This document shows, piece after piece, positions 42,819-52,469 of a stretch of 64,000 bases of DNA. This stretch comes from an uncultured Bacteroidales bacterium (GTDB lineage: Bacteria > Bacteroidota > Bacteroidia > Bacteroidales > UBA932). A program made the position numbers and the translations under genes. The stretch's first letter is position 1, and every line of letters starts with the position of its first letter. The notes under the pieces are model-generated. The model was not told the DNA's origin. It did no database searches and worked only from the letters and a program-made list of their open reading frames with translations. The stretch covers positions 1-64,000 of the forward strand of contig CAJODR010000004.1 of assembly GCA_905233275.1 (NCBI GenBank). Direction: 5' to 3'.

Positions 42819-44804
42819 ATGAAAGTCTTAAAGATTATGATTATTGCAGGAATGGCTGCGGCTGCGGGGTCTTGCGGGACCGGGAAAGGGAATTTCAGGT
42901 ATCAGATTGATTCGTTTGCGGATTTGAAGGTGATGCGGTACCAGGTGCCGGGATGGGAGGATTTGACGTTGGAGCAGAAGGCGTATGCCTATCATCTTGC
43001 GGAGGCCGCGAAGTGGGGCCGCGACATTCTCTGGGACCAGAATTGCAGCGAGAATCTGCGTGTTCGCCACGCTCTCGAGAATATTCTGGAGAACTATAAG
43101 GGCGACCGTAAATGCAAGGAGTTTGAAGACTTTACCGTGTATGCCAAGCGAGTGTTTTTCTCCAACGGCATTCATCACCATTATGCTGAGGATAAGATAT
43201 TTCCGGATTGTCCCAAAGAGTATTTCGAGATTCTTATGGCGGGCGTCGGCATCGACGATCCGGGACTTCTCGAGATTATTTACGACCCTGTCATCTATCC
43301 CCAACGCCGTTCGACCGACACTTCCGGGGACATTGTCGCCAAATCGGCCGTCAATTTCTATGAAGGCGTAACCCGCGAGGAGGTCGAAGCCTATTACGCC
43401 GGAATCGTCAATCCCGACGACCCCTGCCCGATTTCCTACGGCCTCAACACCAAGGTCGTCAAAGGCGAGGACGGCGTCATCCGTGAAGAGCCCTGGCGCA
43501 GCGGCGGCATCTACGGAGAGGCCATCGACCACATCTGCGAAGAGCTCTCTCTCGCCCGCGGTTTCGCGGAGAATGACATCCAGAAGCGCGCCCTCGGCAT
43601 TCTCATCGAATATTACCGCACCGGCGATCTCCGCAAATGGGACGAATTCAACATCGAATGGGTCAAGGACACCATCGGCACCGTCGACTTCATAAACGGA
43701 TTCATCGAAGATTACAACGACCCCCTAGGCCGCAAGGCTTCCTGGGAGGGCTACGTCAACATCAAGGACGTCGTCGCCTCAGCCCGCACCGAAACCCTCA
43801 GCGCCAATGCGCAGTGGTTTGAGGACCATTCGCCGGTAGATCCGCGCTTCCGCAAAAAGACCGTCAAAGGCGTCTCCGCCAAGGTAATCAACGCCGTCTG
43901 CCTCGCAGGCGACAGCTACCCGTCAACGCCTATCGGCATCAATCTCCCCAACGCCGACTGGATCCGCAAAGAGCACGGTTCCAAGAGCGTCACCATCGCC
44001 AACATCACCCACGCCTACGACTTCGCTGCCCAGGAACTCCCCGCCAGCACCCTGTCGGAATTCGCCTGGGACCAGGCTGAAATCGACCTCTACAAGAAGT
44101 ACGGCACCATCGCCGACGAAATCCACACCGACCTCCACGAGTGTCTCGGCCACGGCTCCGGCCAGCTCCTCCCCGGTGTCTCCACCACCGCCATGGGCGA
44201 ATACGCCTCCGCCCTCGAAGAAGCCCGCGCCGACCTCTTCGGCCTCTACTACACCGCCGATCCCAAAATGGTCGAGCTCGGCATCATGCCCTCCCCCGAC
44301 GCCTACAAGGCCGAATACGCCAACTACATCCGCAACGGCCTCATGGTCCAGTTCACCCGTGTCGAGCCCGGCCGTCCCAATACCGAGGCCCACATGCAAA
44401 ACCGCAAGCTCATCGCCGAATGGTGCTACGAAAAGGGTCTCTCACGTAATGTCATAGAGAAAAAAGTCCGTGACGGCAAGACCTACTTCGTCGTCAACGA
44501 CTACGAAGCCCTCCGCGGTCTCTTCGCAGAGCTCCTCGCCGAAATCCAGCGCATCAAGTCCGAAGGCGACTACGAAGCCGGCAAAGCCCTCATAGAAACC
44601 TACGCCGTCCACATCGACCCCGACCTCCACAAAGAAGTTCTCGAACGCTACTCCAAACTCGGCCTCAAACCCTACGGCGGTTTCGTCAACCCCGAAATCA
44701 CCCCCGTCACCAAAAACGGCCGCATCGTCGACTACCAAATCACCTACCCCGACGACTACCTCGCCCAAATGCTCCTCTACGGTAAAAAATACAGAACACT
44801 TTGA
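42819..44804 (+). CDS. Dipeptidyl-peptidase III (M49)
   Basis: A 661-residue zinc exopeptidase that releases dipeptides from short peptides. The M49 motif is HECLGH (H440, E441, H445), and the second motif is EEARADLFGLYY about 28 residues later. A lipoprotein-like start (MAAAAGSCGTGKG, Cys19) suggests export and outer-membrane anchoring; this is unlike cytosolic eukaryotic DPPIII but seen in Bacteroidota. Codon endings shift from G/T at the 5' end to almost all C at the 3' end. The last four bases (TTGA) contain the presumed start of xerD. Confidence 0.93.
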   Translation: MKVLKIMIIAGMAAAAGSCGTGKGNFRYQIDSFADLKVMRYQVPGWEDLTLEQKAYAYHLAEAAKWGRDILWDQNCSENLRVRHALENILENYKGDRKCKEFEDFTVYAKRVFFSNGIHHHYAEDKIFPDCPKEYFEILMAGVGIDDPGLLEIIYDPVIYPQRRSTDTSGDIVAKSAVNFYEGVTREEVEAYYAGIVNPDDPCPISYGLNTKVVKGEDGVIREEPWRSGGIYGEAIDHICEELSLARGFAENDIQKRALGILIEYYRTGDLRKWDEFNIEWVKDTIGTVDFINGFIEDYNDPLGRKASWEGYVNIKDVVASARTETLSANAQWFEDHSPVDPRFRKKTVKGVSAKVINAVCLAGDSYPSTPIGINLPNADWIRKEHGSKSVTIANITHAYDFAAQELPASTLSEFAWDQAEIDLYKKYGTIADEIHTDLHECLGHGSGQLLPGVSTTAMGEYASALEEARADLFGLYYTADPKMVELGIMPSPDAYKAEYANYIRNGLMVQFTRVEPGRPNTEAHMQNRKLIAEWCYEKGLSRNVIEKKVRDGKTYFVVNDYEALRGLFAELLAEIQRIKSEGDYEAGKALIETYAVHIDPDLHKEVLERYSKLGLKPYGGFVNPEITPVTKNGRIVDYQITYPDDYLAQMLLYGKKYRTL

Positions 44805-45679
44805 ATAACGACCGCATACTGAAGGATTACGCTTACTATTTGGGAATTGAGCGGGGGATGTCGCCGAATACGGTGGCGTCGTATGGATCGGATGTGCGGG
44901 AGTTTTTGGAGTGGGCGGAGAAGACGCCGCGGGAGGTTAGCGGGGAGGATATCATGCGGTACTTTGGCGACGAGGCGGATGACGGGGCTGGGAAGAGGAC
45001 GCAGGCGAGGAGGTTGAGCGCGTTGAAGTCGTTTTTCACATGGACGGTGATGGAGGGAGAGAGGAAGGATAATCCTTGCGACAGGATCGATTCGCCTAAG
45101 CTTGGACGGTATTTGCCGGCGGTGTTGTCGGTGGAGGAGGTGGATGCGATTATGGAGTCGGTGGATTTGAATTCGCCGACAGGCGTGAGGGATAGAGCGA
45201 TACTTGAGGTGCTGTATGGTTGCGGGCTGAGAGTCAGCGAGGTGTGCGGGCTGAAGATTTCCGCGGTGTATTTCGAGGAAGGCATTGTCAGCGTGATCGG
45301 CAAGGGCGACAAGCAGAGGCTTGTACCGCTCGGCGAGATGGCGGCGGATGCCATTCGGAACTACTTGAGTATCAGGCAGTCGGCAAGTGAGCCTAAGTAC
45401 AGCGACATTCTGTTTCTCAATAGGTTCGGGAAGCCGCTGAGCAGAATATCGGTATTCAATATGGTGAAGAAGCAGGCGATGGTGGCGGGGATTCGGAAGG
45501 AGATTTCGCCGCATACGTTCCGCCATTCGTTCGCGACGCACCTCATCGAGAACGGCGCCGACCTGCGGACTGTGCAGGAAATGCTCGGGCACGAGAGCAT
45601 TCTCACAACTGAGATTTATACCCACATCGACACCTCGACGTGGCAGTCCGCTATTCTGGAACATCATCCGAGGCGGTAA
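44801..45679 (+). CDS. xerD: Site-specific tyrosine recombinase XerD/XerC
   Basis: A 292-residue recombinase for chromosome-dimer resolution at dif. It has an N-terminal SAM-like core-binding domain (YYLGIERGMSPNTVASYGSDV) and a catalytic domain with Arg in GCGLRVSEVCGL, Lys in GKGDKQR, HTFRHSFATHL, and LGHESILTTEIYTHI with the nucleophile Tyr. No ATG exists before residue 20, so translation probably begins at the TTG overlapping the upstream stop (TTGA). XerC versus XerD cannot be settled from this copy alone. It is not next to transposase or phage genes, which favours the housekeeping role. Confidence 0.9.
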   Translation: MNNDRILKDYAYYLGIERGMSPNTVASYGSDVREFLEWAEKTPREVSGEDIMRYFGDEADDGAGKRTQARRLSALKSFFTWTVMEGERKDNPCDRIDSPKLGRYLPAVLSVEEVDAIMESVDLNSPTGVRDRAILEVLYGCGLRVSEVCGLKISAVYFEEGIVSVIGKGDKQRLVPLGEMAADAIRNYLSIRQSASEPKYSDILFLNRFGKPLSRISVFNMVKKQAMVAGIRKEISPHTFRHSFATHLIENGADLRTVQEMLGHESILTTEIYTHIDTSTWQSAILEHHPRR

Positions 45680-45705
45680 TATTTTGTAGTTTCAATTATT
45701 TAGCG

Positions 45706-45713
45706 TATCTTTG
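45706..45713 (+). promoter_or_regulatory. Predicted -7 promoter element for rplY-pth
   Basis: TATCTTTG, a full match, 83 bases before the rplY ATG, leaving a structured leader. Confidence 0.6.
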
Positions 45714-45721
45714 CGCGCTTA

Positions 45722-45770
45722 AAAAGCCGCGAAGGCTTTTGGTGCAATGGGGTCCGGGCCTGACCCGGAC
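45722..45770 (+). promoter_or_regulatory. Structured 5' leader of rplY (two hairpins)
   Basis: Hairpin 1: AAAAGCC (45722-45728) pairs with GGCTTTT (45734-45740) around GCGAA. Hairpin 2: GTCCGGG (45752-45758) pairs with CCCGGAC (45764-45770) around CCTGA. Both lie between the promoter and the rplY ATG at 45797. Such a leader could bind L25 for autoregulation; L25 leaders are known from gammaproteobacteria, and this one is unassigned. Confidence 0.5.
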
Positions 45771-45796
45771 TGAGTAACACATTTAAACAAAAGACA

Positions 45797-46375
45797 ATGA
45801 AACACTTCACTCTCAACGGTACCATCCGTGAAGTCGGCAACAAGGCCGTCATCAAGGCTTTCCGCCGCCAGGGCCTCGTTCCCTGCAACCTCTATGGCAA
45901 AGAAGTCAAAGGCAACATCCTCTTCACAGTCAATGCAAAGGATCTCAAGGGCCTTCTCACTTCCCCCGCATCGTTTATCGTAGACCTCGTCCTTGACGGC
46001 AAGACCCACATGGCAGTTCTTCACGAGCTCCAGTTCCATCCCGTCTCCGACGAATGCCTCCATATCGACTTCCTCTCGGTATCCGCAGACAAACCCGTAG
46101 CGATTGACATTCCCGTCGCCATTACCGGCCACGCAGCAGGTGTCCAGGCTGGTGGTAAATTCACCAAGCACACCCGCAAACTCCGCGTCAGCGGCCTCAT
46201 GGACAATCTCCCCGACGAGCTCCCGGTTGACATCACTTCCCTCCAGCTCGACAAGCGCATCACCGCCGGTGATCTCGCATTCGAGGGTCTTACCATCCTC
46301 TCGCCGAAGACCACCATCATCTGCAGCGTCAAATCTACCCGCCAGATGATCGCAGCCGCAAAGGCTGAGGCCTAA
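45797..46375 (+). CDS. rplY: 50S ribosomal protein L25/general stress protein Ctc
   Basis: A 192-residue long-form (CTC) L25. The N-terminal 5S rRNA-binding domain (NGTIREVGNKAVIKAFRRQGLVPCNLYG and LHELQFHPVSDECLHIDFL, residues 4-95) is followed by the TL5 C-terminal beta domain. It starts at ATG 45797 after an A-rich stretch and is 14 bases from pth, an arrangement common in bacteria. Confidence 0.95.
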   Translation: MKHFTLNGTIREVGNKAVIKAFRRQGLVPCNLYGKEVKGNILFTVNAKDLKGLLTSPASFIVDLVLDGKTHMAVLHELQFHPVSDECLHIDFLSVSADKPVAIDIPVAITGHAAGVQAGGKFTKHTRKLRVSGLMDNLPDELPVDITSLQLDKRITAGDLAFEGLTILSPKTTIICSVKSTRQMIAAAKAEA

Positions 46376-46389
46376 GCCGCACAGGAGTC

Positions 46390-46962
46390 ATGAACTACCT
46401 CGTGGCAGGGCTCGGAAACATCGGCAGCGAATATTCCGCTACCCGCCACAACATAGGATTTATGGTATTGGATGCCTGGGCAAAGGCATCCAATGCTGTT
46501 TTTTCTGTAGAACGCTATGGTTCCGTAGCCGAAGTCTCATTCAAGGGAAGGCACTTTACCCTCCTGAAGCCTTCGACCTACATGAATCTCAGCGGCACCG
46601 CAGTCAGATACTGGCTCCAGAAGCTGCATCTGCCCCCGGAGCAGCTCCTTGTCATCTCCGACGACCTCAACATCCCGTTCGGCGACATTCGTTTCAGATT
46701 GAAAGGATCGAGCGGCGGACACAATGGGCTTGAAAACATTATCGCCCTCCTGGGCACGGACGCATTCGCCCGCATAAGGGTGGGTATCGGTAACGATTTT
46801 TCACTCGGCGGACAGATCGGTTACGTACTCGGCAACCTGAGCGAAGAAGAGCTGAAGTCGGTCGACGAAATGAGCGGATTGATAGTCAAAGGAATCGAAG
46901 AATGGGTCACAATCGGCACTGAAAGGGCCATGAATACCCTAAATATCAGGCAAAAGCATTAA
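46390..46962 (+). CDS. pth: Peptidyl-tRNA hydrolase
   Basis: A 190-residue enzyme that recycles peptidyl-tRNA. It starts YLVAGLGNIGSEYSATRHNIGF with the catalytic His in TRHN, then LLKPSTYMNLSG, VISDDLNIPFGDIR and GSSGGHNGL. These are all the family blocks. It is co-transcribed with rplY. Confidence 0.96.
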   Translation: MNYLVAGLGNIGSEYSATRHNIGFMVLDAWAKASNAVFSVERYGSVAEVSFKGRHFTLLKPSTYMNLSGTAVRYWLQKLHLPPEQLLVISDDLNIPFGDIRFRLKGSSGGHNGLENIIALLGTDAFARIRVGIGNDFSLGGQIGYVLGNLSEEELKSVDEMSGLIVKGIEEWVTIGTERAMNTLNIRQKH

Positions 46963-47002
46963 AAATTCCCGTTTTTTCTTTGATTTTTTAATTTTTATCA
47001 AT

Positions 47003-47016
47003 AACTTGCGCAAGTT
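47003..47016 (+). promoter_or_regulatory. 14-base perfect palindrome upstream of the histone-H1-like gene
   Basis: AACTTGCGCAAGTT is a perfect inverted repeat in an AT-rich gap, 37 bases before the ATG at 47054. It could be an operator; no regulator is known. Confidence 0.4.
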
Positions 47017-47053
47017 TATGATACTTAATGTTTAACACTATTATATTAGGATT

Positions 47054-47227
47054 ATGAAAGAACTTGTTGAAAAAATCAATGTCGAGATTGCTGAATTCTC
47101 AAAGAACGCAGAAGCCCAGCTCGTAAAGGGCAACAAAGCCGCCGGTGCACGCGCACGCAAGGCCGCTCTCGCTCTTATGAAGGACCTCAAGGAGTTCCGC
47201 AAAATCTCCGTCGAGTCTGCAAAATAA
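47054..47227 (+). CDS. Histone H1-like protein (Bacteroidota Hc1-type)
   Basis: A 57-residue basic, alpha-helical protein beginning MKELVEKINVEIAEFSKNAE, continuing GNKAAGARARKAALALM and ending KEFRKISVESAK. This is the short H1-like nucleoid protein I recall as widespread in Bacteroidota. It is predicted to bind DNA through its lysine/arginine face. It is monocistronic, preceded by a palindrome and a near-consensus TATATTAG at 47042-47049. Confidence 0.85.
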   Translation: MKELVEKINVEIAEFSKNAEAQLVKGNKAAGARARKAALALMKDLKEFRKISVESAK

Positions 47228-47348
47228 GCAGCCTTCTCGTACGTTCTGAAACCAAAACCTCATTTTTTTGAATAATTTTTGATTTTTCGTGCAACGTTTC
47301 TATTAATCTTTGCATCTATCATATAGGTTTAGGTTTTAGTACACGTTT

Positions 47349-47386
47349 AGGGACCGGTCAGAGGATTTATCCAAAGACCGGTTTCT
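47349..47386 (+). ncRNA. Strong hairpin in the 197-base gap; possible small RNA 3' end or terminator
   Basis: AGGGACCGGTC (47349-47359) pairs with GACCGGTTTCT (47376-47386) including two G-T pairs; the loop contains GGATTTATCC, which can pair internally. No long T tract follows. A promoter-like AATCTTTG (one mismatch to TAnnTTTG) lies at 47305-47312, so a short transcript of about 75 bases is possible. It may instead be the 3' UTR end of the histone-like gene. The rest of 47228-47423 shows no coding potential. Confidence 0.35.
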
Positions 47387-47408
47387 TGCATTATGTCCGC
47401 GCAATTAT

Positions 47409-47416
47409 TATCTTTG
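47409..47416 (+). promoter_or_regulatory. Predicted -7 element 7 bases before the M6 protease ATG
   Basis: TATCTTTG, then CGTTGGT, then ATG at 47424. No alternative start exists nearby, so the mRNA is predicted to be leaderless. Confidence 0.55.
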
Positions 47417-47423
47417 CGTTGGT

Positions 47424-49538
47424 ATGATCTCAGGAATCCATAGACATCTCCTCTCGCTGGCGGTCGCACTGACGGTTTCGCTCAAGCTGATCGCAGCTCC
47501 AGCGCAGCCGGGGACGTTCTGGCTGACTCAGCCGGACGGGTATACATTCGCCGCGAGGCTCTCGGGGGACGAATTCCTGCACATCATGAAGACGCTCAGC
47601 GGCGAATCCATCATCCTCGACGACGACGGCTGGTACTGCTACGCCCGCTACGACTGGACCGGTGCACGTTCGTCGAGCGGCGTCAGAGTCACCGCACAAG
47701 CCCCTTCGCCATACATTCAGGCGGCCGCGGCCAACATTCCGTACAGCGCCCTTTCGGCTAAGGCGGAACGCAAAAGGCTGCAGACCGACATGCTGAGGGC
47801 TGGAAAGCGCGTAGTCATTCCCCGTGAGGGAACTACGGAAAAGCACGGCATCATCATTCTCGCGGAGTTTAACGACCTGAAGTTCACTTACGACCGCGAC
47901 CATTTCGAGAAACTCATCAATTCGAGCGACCCCGGCAGCGCAGTCAGCTATTATCACGACCAGTTCGGGGGCAGCGTGCATTTCACATTCGACATTTCGG
48001 AGATAGTGACGCTCAACAACGGATTCGCCTATTACGGCAAGAACAATTCTGACGGAGACGACTCCAATGCTCATGAAATGATAGCTGAGGCATGTCGCAA
48101 GGCCGATGCCGAGATCGATTTCTCGCGCTACGACGATGACGAGGACGGCCGTGTGGACAATGTCTTCGTCTATTTCGCGGGCGGCGACGAGGCCGGTGGT
48201 GCCGGTGACGACCACATCTGGTCGCATCAGCACTATCTCTCCACCGACGGCAGCGACCTAACCCTGGACGGCAAAGTCATAGACAATTACGCCTGCACCT
48301 CGGAGCTCGTCAGGGGCAACCGCGGCGACATCATGGCCACCATCGGGACCTTCTGCCACGAATACCTCCACACATTCGGCCTCCCCGACTACTACGACAC
48401 CGATGACGACGGCAGCGGAGGCAAGGCAGAGGCACTTTGGAAGACGACGGCCCTCCTCGACAGCGGCAACTGGAACAATTACGGCAAGACTCCCCCGGCC
48501 TTCAACGCGATCGACAGATGGCTGCTCGGGCTGGGCACGCAGACGACCCTTGCCGAAGGCACATTCATCCTCTCCCCTATCGACCGCTCCGGCCAGTATC
48601 TCATCTATGAGGGGCCGCTGGACGGCGAATTATATCTCTTCGAATGTCGCCACGCCGCGGATTGGGACCTCTACATCGGCGGCAGCGGACTTCTTATCTA
48701 CCATATCGACCGTTCGACCAATACCGTGGACGGCACACCCGCATACATTCGCTGGAGGCGCAACAGCCTCAACTGCGTGCCCTCCCACCAGTGCATCGAC
48801 CTCATCGAGGCCTCCACTTCGGCGATATCAGCCGCAGAAGTATTCTTCCCCCGCAGCGACAGCAAGAGCTTCACTGCCAACACCACGCCGGCATTCACCT
48901 GGTGGGACGGCGGAATACCCTCCATCGCAATCACCGGCATCCTCAAGGCCGGCGAAGACATCATCCTGACCGTCGGCAAAGCTTCCGACGAAAAGGCCCC
49001 CGACGTCACTTCGGTCAGCAAACTCGTCTTCCAGGACGCCGCCGTCATCACCTGGGAATCCTCCAATCCCGCCTACAATTCCAAATCCTACATTTCCTGG
49101 AGCGAAACCGGCAAGACTCCCGTCGAATACGATGTCGCGCCTTATCAGCCCGGCCATTACGCTTGCGTAATGGAAGGCTTAGAGCCCGGCAAGTCCTATT
49201 CGGTATCCATCTACTTCAAGTCCGGCGGCGTGCCCGGCAAAGAGTCGACTGCGGCGTCGCTGATCACGAAATCATTCGCCGAAGGCAGTATACCTTATAT
49301 TTATATGGGGAGCGCAACGCGTAATCCGGACGGCTCGATTGTCGCCGGGAGCATCCTTCCCCTGAGGGTATGCAACGCCCCTTCGGCTGAAGGCGTCACA
49401 TGGTACTACGGCAACAGGCAGATCCTGGTCGGGAATGACGGATTCTTCACCGTCTCTGCTTCTGGGACGCTCAGGGCCGAGGTCCACTGGAAAGACGGCA
49501 GCAAAGATATCATCGAACGTAAAATCACCGTGAAATGA
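47424..49538 (+). CDS. M6-family secreted metalloprotease (immune inhibitor A-like)
   Basis: A 704-residue secreted protease. A signal peptide (KLIAAPAQ) precedes a prodomain, then the catalytic region: KHGIIILAEFNDLKF, a calcium-type loop DDDEDGRVDNVFVY, and zinc motif CHEYLHTFGLPDYYD (H312, E313, H316). Residues about 525-610 resemble a fibronectin III-like module and the C-terminus a beta domain that may direct secretion. It overlaps the next lipoprotein gene by 4 bases. Confidence 0.9.
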   Translation: MISGIHRHLLSLAVALTVSLKLIAAPAQPGTFWLTQPDGYTFAARLSGDEFLHIMKTLSGESIILDDDGWYCYARYDWTGARSSSGVRVTAQAPSPYIQAAAANIPYSALSAKAERKRLQTDMLRAGKRVVIPREGTTEKHGIIILAEFNDLKFTYDRDHFEKLINSSDPGSAVSYYHDQFGGSVHFTFDISEIVTLNNGFAYYGKNNSDGDDSNAHEMIAEACRKADAEIDFSRYDDDEDGRVDNVFVYFAGGDEAGGAGDDHIWSHQHYLSTDGSDLTLDGKVIDNYACTSELVRGNRGDIMATIGTFCHEYLHTFGLPDYYDTDDDGSGGKAEALWKTTALLDSGNWNNYGKTPPAFNAIDRWLLGLGTQTTLAEGTFILSPIDRSGQYLIYEGPLDGELYLFECRHAADWDLYIGGSGLLIYHIDRSTNTVDGTPAYIRWRRNSLNCVPSHQCIDLIEASTSAISAAEVFFPRSDSKSFTANTTPAFTWWDGGIPSIAITGILKAGEDIILTVGKASDEKAPDVTSVSKLVFQDAAVITWESSNPAYNSKSYISWSETGKTPVEYDVAPYQPGHYACVMEGLEPGKSYSVSIYFKSGGVPGKESTAASLITKSFAEGSIPYIYMGSATRNPDGSIVAGSILPLRVCNAPSAEGVTWYYGNRQILVGNDGFFTVSASGTLRAEVHWKDGSKDIIERKITVK

Positions 49539-49927
49539 AACGACTCCTGCCACTTCTGATCCTCGTGCTCTTCGCTTCCTGCCGCGGCAGAAACGAAGCC
49601 GACCCGGAGTTCCTGACTTCCGAAGCCTGGTGCCTCACGGTAAAAGGCTCGACTGTGATGTCGTACAATCCCCTGCAGCACCAGTGCTCCTACAATGCCT
49701 CGACGAGGACCTTCCGCCTCTGCGACGACGAGGCCACAAAGTGGTTTGTGCTTCGTCTGGACGCCCTCCCCACCACCGAGGGCACGAAGATCTCCGGCGA
49801 CATCTCCTGGAGCGGCGGAGGCACAAAAACCGGCATTAAATTCACTGTAAGCCAAATACTTGGCGACAGCTTCTGGCTCTGGTCCCCCAAAGAAAAAATC
49901 GGCGTCTCCGCCACCATACTGAAATAA
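49535..49927 (+). CDS. Small lipoprotein coupled to the M6 protease gene
   Basis: A 130-residue lipoprotein (lipobox LFASC, Cys16). The mature protein is beta-rich with no recognisable family. The ATG overlaps the protease stop (ATGA), so it is made together with the protease and could be an inhibitor, chaperone or partner; this is inference from position only. Confidence 0.75.
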   Translation: MKRLLPLLILVLFASCRGRNEADPEFLTSEAWCLTVKGSTVMSYNPLQHQCSYNASTRTFRLCDDEATKWFVLRLDALPTTEGTKISGDISWSGGGTKTGIKFTVSQILGDSFWLWSPKEKIGVSATILK

Positions 49928-49930
49928 AAA

Positions 49931-49960
49931 AGATTCCGGAGCTGTCCGGAATCTTTTTAT
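49931..49960 (+). terminator. Intrinsic terminator between the M6 unit and tpiA
   Basis: AGATTCCGGA pairs perfectly with TCCGGAATCT around GCTG, followed by T residues and preceded by A residues (bidirectional). Confidence 0.9.
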
Positions 49961-49979
49961 TTCGAGCTAGTCGTTATTG

Positions 49980-50735
49980 TCAGAACGACGCGGCGATGGC
50001 GATGAAGTCGTCGGCCTTGAGGGCGGCGCCTCCGATGAGGCCGCCGTCGATGTCCTTTTCGGCGAAGAGCTCACGGGCGTTGGAAGGCTTGCAGCTGCCG
50101 CCGTACTGGATGGTGAGGTCGTCAGCGGCTGCGAGGCCGAACTTGCCTGCGATGACGCTGCGGATGCATGCGTGGATCTCCTCTGCCTGGGCGGCTGTGG
50201 CAGTCTTGCCGGTGCCGATGGCCCAGACGGGCTCGTATGCGACCACGATATTCTTCAGGTCCTCAGCGGTGAAGTGGAAGAGGACGTTCTCGATCTGGGC
50301 GGTGACGACGTCGAAGTGCTTGCCGGCCTCCCTCTCGTCGAGGTTTTCACCTACACAGAGGATGACCTTGAGGCCGCCTGCGAGGGCGAGCTTGACCTTC
50401 TCGACGAGCTTTTCGTCGGTCTCGCCGTAGTACTGACGGCGCTCGGAGTGTCCGAGGATGGTGTAGTCGCAGCCGAGGGATGCGAGCATCGCGACGGAGA
50501 CTTCGCCGGTATAGGCGCCTTTTTCATGGTCGGCGCAGTTCTGTGCAGAAAGCTTTACGCGGGTGCCCTTGACGACTTCAGCGACGGGGGCAAGATGGGT
50601 GAAAGGAGGGGCGACGACGATCTCGACGTTTGCGGGAAGGTCCTTGGATGCTTCCACGACTGCCTTTGCGAGGGCCACACCTTCGGGAACGGTGGTGTTC
50701 ATTTTCCAGTTCCCAGCTACAATGTATTTTCTCAT
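49980..50735 (-). CDS. tpiA: Triose-phosphate isomerase
   Basis: A 251-residue glycolytic enzyme starting [13 protein letters not shown]. Catalytic His lies in [13 protein letters not shown], Glu in [16 protein letters not shown], with the closing loop [14 protein letters not shown] longer frame to 50819 crosses two promoters and is rejected. A -7 element lies 30 bases upstream. Confidence 0.97.
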   Translation of the reverse strand: MRKYIVAGNWKMNTTVPEGVALAKAVVEASKDLPANVEIVVAPPFTHLAPVAEVVKGTRVKLSAQNCADHEKGAYTGEVSVAMLASLGCDYTILGHSERRQYYGETDEKLVEKVKLALAGGLKVILCVGENLDEREAGKHFDVVTAQIENVLFHFTAEDLKNIVVAYEPVWAIGTGKTATAAQAEEIHACIRSVIAGKFGLAAADDLTIQYGGSCKPSNARELFAEKDIDGGLIGGAALKADDFIAIAASF

Positions 50736-50765
50736 ATTGTGTAAAAGATTGATTTTCCGATTCAC

Positions 50766-50773
50766 AAAGATAG
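50766..50773 (-). promoter_or_regulatory. Predicted -7 promoter element for tpiA
   Basis: The minus strand reads TATCTTTG, a full match, in a divergent arrangement with tyrS. Confidence 0.6.
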
Positions 50774-50786
50774 CAATTTTTTGATT

Positions 50787-50794
50787 ACCTTTGT
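50787..50794 (+). promoter_or_regulatory. Predicted -7 promoter element for tyrS-rbfA
   Basis: TACCTTTG, 28 bases before the tyrS ATG. Confidence 0.6.
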
Positions 50795-50822
50795 ACTTCC
50801 ATATCAAGAAAACCAGCACAGT

Positions 50823-52118
<1,296 letters not shown>

Positions 52119-52121
52119 TCC

Positions 52122-52469
52122 ATGGAAAAGCCCGCCACCACCCGTCAGCTCAAGGTCGCCCGTGAAATCCAGCGCGACCTCGCGGAAATCATCCGCTCCA
52201 AGGGCATGGCAGCCTACGACGGCGCCATGGTCACCGTCTCCGAAGTCCGCGTCAGCCCCGACCTCTCCGTCGCCAAGGTCTACGTCAGCATCTTCCCTTC
52301 CGAAAAACAGGACTCCGTCATGGCCATCCTAGAGGACAACCTCAAAGCCCTCCGTGGCGAACTCGGCCGCAAAGTCGCCCGCCAACTCCGCATCGTCCCC
52401 GAACTCTCCCTCTACCTCGACACCAGTCTCGATTACGCGCAGCACATAGAGGAACTGCTTAAAAAGTAG
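52122..52469 (+). CDS. rbfA: 30S ribosome-binding factor A
   Basis: A 115-residue KH-like ribosome maturation factor: RQLKVAREIQRDLAEIIRSKG near the start, VRVSPDLSVAKVYVSIFPSEK in the middle, and LRIVPELSLYLDTSLDYAQHIEELL at the end. It sits between tyrS (3 bases) and the permease gene (no gap). Confidence 0.93.
   Translation: MEKPATTRQLKVAREIQRDLAEIIRSKGMAAYDGAMVTVSEVRVSPDLSVAKVYVSIFPSEKQDSVMAILEDNLKALRGELGRKVARQLRIVPELSLYLDTSLDYAQHIEELLKK

Noticed and set aside
44801..45679. XerC/D gene as evidence of an integrated mobile element
   Set aside because: No transposase, att repeats, tRNA or phage genes lie nearby; sequence fits housekeeping Xer recombinases, and the base-composition change at its start is also seen at ordinary genes.
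49977..50744. 255-codon plus-strand frame opposite tpiA
   Set aside because: tpiA is certain; this is its antisense shadow.
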